DNA of 36,498 nucleotides, from the NCBI GenBank assembly GCA_017524785.1, contig JAFXUY010000144.1:1-36498 (forward strand). Direction: 5' to 3'. The translations under genes were made by a program, and so were the position numbers. Shown here in pieces: positions 34,701 to 36,498 of the stretch (position 1 is the stretch's first letter; the number at the start of each line of letters is the position of its first letter). The DNA comes from Bacteroidales bacterium (lineage in GTDB: Bacteria; Bacteroidota; Bacteroidia; Bacteroidales; P3). Below the pieces are notes generated by a model that was not told the origin of the DNA, made no database searches, and saw only the letters and a list, made by a program, of their open reading frames with translations.

Positions 34701-36120
34701 TCTCGCCCTGGCAGCGCCAGTCGAACGAGAAGGCATAAGAGCCCGTATCGCTGAAGTTGATGTAGCGATAGGCGTAGACATGGCTCGACGTGCCATTGTC
34801 ATAGGCACTGGTAGTGCCGTTGTTATTGGAGACATAGAGGGCATTGGTGCCGCCATTGTTCACGGCGGTGCCGATGTACCATGCGTTGGGCTGCGTGCCG
34901 TTTTCCAACACCCAGCCAGCATTCTCATCGGCATCCTCAAAGTTGCAGGTGTAAGGGAATACATTCACCGGCTCGCCAGGCAGCGTGCGGGTTTGGGTAG
35001 AAACGACGACACTGCTGTCATCGGCGCCGCAAACAGCACGCAGATAAATCGTGTATACAGTGTTGGCGTTCAGGTCGCTGATGGTGTAGGAGGTGTCGGT
35101 GACGCTTCCGATCACACTGTCGCCAATGGAGAGATACCATTCAGCCTCCTGGAAGCCGGGAGTCCAATGGAGGGAGATATCGGAAGTTGTGGCGCTGTCG
35201 ACAGTCAGAGCCGTCGGGGGCGGGCAGCTGACGAGGGTGTGGACAGCGACGGTTGTTGCTCTCGATTCGTCGCCGCCGCCGCAGTCGGTAATGACGCCGA
35301 AGATATAGTTGTGGTCGGGAGTCAAGCCAGAGAGGCTGACAGTGGTGTCGGAGATGCCCGAAGCCATTATAGTGCTGTCAGGCATGGTGATTACGGTGTA
35401 GGAGGCACCGCTGTTGAGGGTGTCAACCCAATTGAGGGTGCAGCTCCAGGGAGCGATGTCGGTGGCGGTGAGGTTGCGCACGCGGTTGCAAGTGATGGTG
35501 CCGCTGGTGATTGCAAGCCTCATGTTGGCAAGGTAGTTGCGCGTAGTCCTTGATCCGCTATAGGAACTAGTGTTGTAGGGGTCGGGGTTGTAGCTGTCGC
35601 TATATAACTGGACAGCCGCGCCGGTTACACTGGTGTAGGTGAAGTAGCGGGTTGAATAACCGCTGGTAGATTCATGCATGGCGACCATCAGGTTGCTCGC
35701 GCCGTCATAGTCGAAGGGGGTGTCCAACTCAATGTTGACCCATCCGGTATAGTTGGCAGGGATGGTCCACGAGCCGGAGTAGACAATGTCGCTGGCAGTG
35801 ACAGCCTCAAAGTCTGAAGATGACGAGAAAGTCGACCGCGTGACACTCTTCATGTACAGAGTAATGGTGTTGGTCTGTGCCGTGGAGTTGGACGTACCCA
35901 GGTAGAACTGGACCGCAGTAATCTGTCCGGGCATGTCAATGTCACTGGCCTGATAGACCATCTCCGTAAAGGAGTAGCCGTAGAGTGAGTTGAATGGTAT
36001 ATAGTACGATGTAGACGTACCAGTACCAATAGTCACAGTGTCCTGTGCCATCACTCTGACGGGCAATGCCAAGGCCACTATCGCGACCAATGGCATCAGA
36101 AACTTGTAAAATCGTTTCAT
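28729..36120 (-). CDS. Giant modular T9SS-secreted surface protein (FN3, cleaved-adhesin, CUB-like modules)
   Basis: A predicted 2463-residue secreted adhesin-like protein. The ATG at 36120 begins a signal peptide (1-26, ending V-M-A-Q); 46 upstream codons of open frame are rejected. Order of modules: a 180-residue N-terminal module (about 28-210); FN3 at about 211-296 and 299-380; jelly-roll (cleaved-adhesin/MAM-like) 384-572; FN3 574-655; jelly-roll 656-807; FN3 811-897; CUB-like 898-1018 (M-C-G-G-A-I-Y-D-D-G-G); FN3 1023-1110; a second copy of the N-terminal module 1118-1310; FN3 1317-1400; jelly-roll 1401-1570; FN3 1571-1660; jelly-roll 1661-1851; FN3 1852-1936; jelly-roll 1937-2108; three FN3 2109-2374; T9SS type A tail about 2389-2463 (L-Y-P-N-P-A-S). 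Each of the eleven FN3 modules begins with a Cys and has a second Cys late in the fold. No catalytic motif is seen. It stands alone, with its own terminator. Adhesion or matrix formation is inferred from family knowledge. Confidence 0.9.
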   Translation of the reverse strand: MKRFYKFLMPLVAIVALALPVRVMAQDTVTIGTGTSTSYYIPFNSLYGYSFTEMVYQASDIDMPGQITAVQFYLGTSNSTAQTNTITLYMKSVTRSTFSSSSDFEAVTASDIVYSGSWTIPANYTGWVNIELDTPFDYDGASNLMVAMHESTSGYSTRYFTYTSVTGAAVQLYSDSYNPDPYNTSSYSGSRTTRNYLANMRLAITSGTITCNRVRNLTATDIAPWSCTLNWVDTLNSGASYTVITMPDSTIMASGISDTTVSLSGLTPDHNYIFGVITDCGGGDESRATTVAVHTLVSCPPPTALTVDSATTSDISLHWTPGFQEAEWYLSIGDSVIGSVTDTSYTISDLNANTVYTIYLRAVCGADDSSVVVSTQTRTLPGEPVNVFPYTCNFEDADENAGWVLENGTQPNAWYIGTAVNNGGTNALYVSNNNGTTSAYDNGTSSHVYAYRYINFSDTGSYAFSFDWRCQGESNYYDYLRACLSPASVNHVAGDGTTYNYATIQLPGCIDLVPANGDGLHTLAESSSFTTLAGEFRISTPGTYKLAFLWSNDASGGDNPPAAVDNVYINVNSCPAPYNLTVDYVSSDSITVSWSAGGQETNWLVSLNGGTPENVSDTTYTFDNLNANTNYNITVQADCGGEDVSTPVGVSAHTACGVQSLPLSEDFNSYASSSYPDCWTRVQSGSYPYITTSYGNSIQFAGTAAVIAPYINAPLNQMIISFDLRKEGSSSGPMNFGYTSDPVAASDMVVLHTIDPSTTATYFNYEYDLSLDSAVANLDPDSVYYLVWRQNGSTAWYYWLDNVLVEQVNPCTKPDNFVVNGAIADSVVAQWSEMGQATAWQLFVGPAGATPDADSAIDMNDTSYVFTNLVGGVAYDMYVRSDCGDGYSNWRGPVSVTPGSYIMGPGNATITMCGGAIYDDGGPNGDYADSFDGMVTIYPAAADSMLTFYGTLAHESCCDHLYIYEGVGDGGNLLWSDQSMATNQTIPLDTCVSGPITIKWHADVSSVNAGFEIFVNCVAAPQCSPVEALTVNATPTAALVTWQPGFYGTYSGATVEYKVDTADTWISLPAVTGTYAVITGLDPLTDYNVRVTTDCDGFPGGVATANFTTKQFPCEVEDTALSTTGTIGTGTSETTGVPVNSSWGNTMCQSIYLASELTALGMSNTITSITYTWTNNSSYAKEFSIYMTNTSASEFTGSSTSNWQPTGAAALVYNGPHPTGTSGSVTYQLSTPFVWDGSSNICITTTMNQPAGASHTSSGFYGKSTETSPQVYRTMYKYQDSNPIDGSNPASVSPSSRSYYRPNITLSTSGCSQYGTCAAPAVAVTDATTTSVTVIWAPGNVETTWNAYYRVAGDTTWSTPVAVTGSSYTFSGLASGTNYEFQIENACTEGNFSSEVATATLCAPITLPYTEDFNNWGVGHLPNCWYNTGAYSPGSYSIISGNYNMSGSTGGSVYMYSSSTLTNKSVVILPQLDSTIMANQTQLVFSTFYTSTSYGRPKLEVGVMTNPNDISTFVPVDTVQHSGALSTWETFEVSLVSYPDSGLHVAMRTVYDSAYCYFYMDDLTLEVIPTCPRPDSLTVSNATTNSVDLAWHERGSASQWIVEYGPRGFQPGTGTQVVANSNPFTLTGIPSSYQGEYYVKSICGAGDTGEYSRRACVFNTTQVPATLPYDCDFENAGEWANWQTCSSNDVKGWYRGTAVADSGTYSMYMSGDAGITYKPYLYDAVVNATAYRDIDFGAIDSSYTLSFRARVGGTTTGNYDGLMVLLADPSLPTVPSGENLMTPWGNVNDLYLFTFARLDTTWQTYSCSFDTISGVQRVAFFWFNQNTEGNSNYPNLGEAAAVDNIHIDYSSCPRPVELQATPSTTSAMLTWQGEANATYEITYREVGGTNQTAIANTNSYNLTGLTSPAEYLVWVRKICGAGDTSLHSDGVRFTTLCAPINLPYTEDFNSVTATTYSTAGSLPLCWEGYSNGSDDAYFPHVVGSGSYWYSNDNTNALTMTSGSTSYGDTKIVALPVLNANLNTCMMSFYYRMESTSYGDLEVGYFTGHDLENDFVPVDTMTRTTTITFDSVSFAGIPSTAVRLGFRWTHNASYYSVGIDNITVVGQSGCPTPMANVSNVTYESATVTAVGTGVSYELQYGTSLAALGNTMTSTTGVFNITGLTPATTYYYQVRQECEDSEMSQWTEGFFVTDSLPCMEVTDLNVTGTSYNSVSLSWTAVGDESAWEVKVYSTVDSVVVTVQTTSTTVDGLMPQRAYSAVVRPMCGSNHNIEGPWCAPVNFTTDACQPVSNVTVSNVTANSATVAWTAPEGAENFRVAFGYVGFSQGEELGIFNTTSNPYVLTDLEATTEYTVQVATVCTENLVSAYVSANFTTTDGQQGIDGADMADALSLYPNPASTMVTLRVGERLVGSTMSIVDVNGRVVMSETLAGETLTIDLNDVAKGAYFVRITGEQSTVVRKLIVK

Positions 36121-36188
36121 AGTGTTGTGATTTTGGTTAATAATAAATGAATTTAACATTTTGTTTTCCTTACAATATGCCCCCTCCC

Positions 36189-36207
36189 CGGCCGTTTCGT
36201 GCGGCCG
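36189..36207. promoter_or_regulatory. GC-rich hairpin in the leader of the giant protein gene
   Basis: CGGCCG (36189-36194) and CGGCCG (36202-36207) enclose TTTCGTG, a short strong hairpin in otherwise AT-rich leader DNA. It lies about 70 bases before the start codon, between the candidate -7 box at 36296 and the gene. Confidence 0.4.
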
Positions 36208-36295
36208 AAGTACGGGTGTGCCAAGTTGTGTTGTATAGCCTATTTGCATAATATACAACTATTTGCGCAGACAATAGCCTGGCTCTTATAAAGTA

Positions 36296-36303
36296 CAAAT
36301 ATA
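36296..36303 (-). promoter_or_regulatory. Candidate -7 box of the giant protein gene
   Basis: On the minus strand TATATTTG (36303-36296) fits TAnnTTTG. No TTTG is found at the right distance upstream; the region there is an A/T run. If used, the leader would be about 170 bases long. The interval 36121-36295 holds no gene I can support. Confidence 0.45.
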
Positions 36304-36375
36304 CACTTTTTTTTTCATATATGATAAAAAAAGTTCTCCTCAATGTTGCCATCGGGCAGCCAATGACTGGCCCTG

Positions 36376-36455
36376 TTCTTCGGTTGTTCTTCAGTTGTTC
36401 TTCGGTCGTTCTTCGGTGGATGACCGAAGAAATACCGAAGAAATACCGAAGAAAT
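36376..36455. repeat. Inverted array of 11-bp repeats (four direct, three reverse)
   Basis: Four consecutive 11-base units begin TTCTTCGGT or TTCTTCAGT (36376, 36387, 36398, 36409), then, after ATG (36420-36422), three consecutive units ACCGAAGAAAT follow (36423, 36434, 36445). The 9-base core of the right units is the exact complement of the left core. The centre folds as a 9-bp stem with a GGATG loop and the outer units continue to pair in register with two-base mismatches. It is not coding in any convincing frame. The DNA to 36498 after it is G-rich with nothing recognisable. Confidence 0.85.
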
Positions 36456-36498
36456 GATGGAGTAGACAGGGGGGTGGCTGGCAAAAGAGGCGGGGGGG

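Noticed and set aside
36121..36258. N-terminal extension of the giant protein by 46 codons
   Set aside because: The extension precedes a normal signal peptide at 36120 and crosses leader DNA with a hairpin.
36376..36455. CRISPR array
   Set aside because: Units are only 11 bases, directly adjacent with no spacers, and change orientation in the middle; no cas genes are nearby.
36170..36484. Minus-strand open frame of 104 codons upstream of the giant protein gene
   Set aside because: It is largely the translated 11-bp repeat array and leader DNA, with no recognisable domain or signal peptide.

Overview
The window comes from a bacterium of the phylum Bacteroidota, most likely an uncultured, fairly GC-rich gut- or rumen-type member of the Bacteroidales. 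This rests on promoters of the Bacteroides type (TTTG near -33, TAnnTTTG near -7), four proteins ending in type IX secretion (T9SS) C-terminal sorting domains, an S46 dipeptidyl-peptidase, a gingipain-like C25 peptidase, and lineage-typical lipoproteins. The species cannot be named from sequence alone. All protein genes lie on the minus strand; only the three tRNAs at the left edge are on the plus strand. No rRNA, insertion sequence, phage or CRISPR array was seen.

Layout, left to right. 1-445: tRNA-Ser(GCT), tRNA-Pro(TGG), tRNA-Arg(TCT) and a bidirectional terminator. 451-13054: seven tightly spaced genes, read right to left: M1-like aminopeptidase with a T9SS tail, small outer-membrane beta-barrel protein, rbfA, LolC/E-type permease, S46 dipeptidyl-peptidase with the DPP11-type Arg, gingipain-like C25 protease with a T9SS tail, and a fimbrillin-like/beta-helix lipoprotein. 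13151-13438: two tRNA-Ala genes (GGC and CGC) with their promoter and terminators. 13473-15140: fabD followed by a PrsW-type membrane protease. 15291-16640: a T9SS-tailed secreted protein of composite base composition, then a gene-free stretch to 17186. 17187-23050: a five-gene run (OmpA/TPR/beta-propeller protein resembling PorE, class III sirtuin, DUF7935-type membrane protein, Ig-like lipoprotein, Wzx-type flippase). 23119-24327: ackA with a clear promoter. 24428-28618: cysS, a four-helix-type membrane protein, a porin-like protein and a PHP-family phosphatase. 28729-36120: a single 2463-residue modular surface protein with its own terminator. 36121-36498: its leader and an unusual 11-bp-period inverted repeat array.

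Functionally the window is dominated by cell-surface biology. A C25 endopeptidase and an M1 aminopeptidase tagged for T9SS export, together with a periplasmic acidic-residue dipeptidyl-peptidase, form a plausible peptide-harvesting chain of the kind known from Porphyromonas. The giant FN3/cleaved-adhesin/CUB protein looks like an adhesin, and the PorE-like protein could anchor the T9SS to peptidoglycan. Housekeeping genes (rbfA, fabD, cysS, ackA) are interleaved. The points most worth a second look are the giant protein's repeating two-cysteine FN3 design, the sharp within-gene composition shifts in two surface proteins, the translational overlap of the C25 protease with the lipoprotein, terminator-like hairpins inside the tRNA clusters, and the inverted 11-bp array at the right edge.
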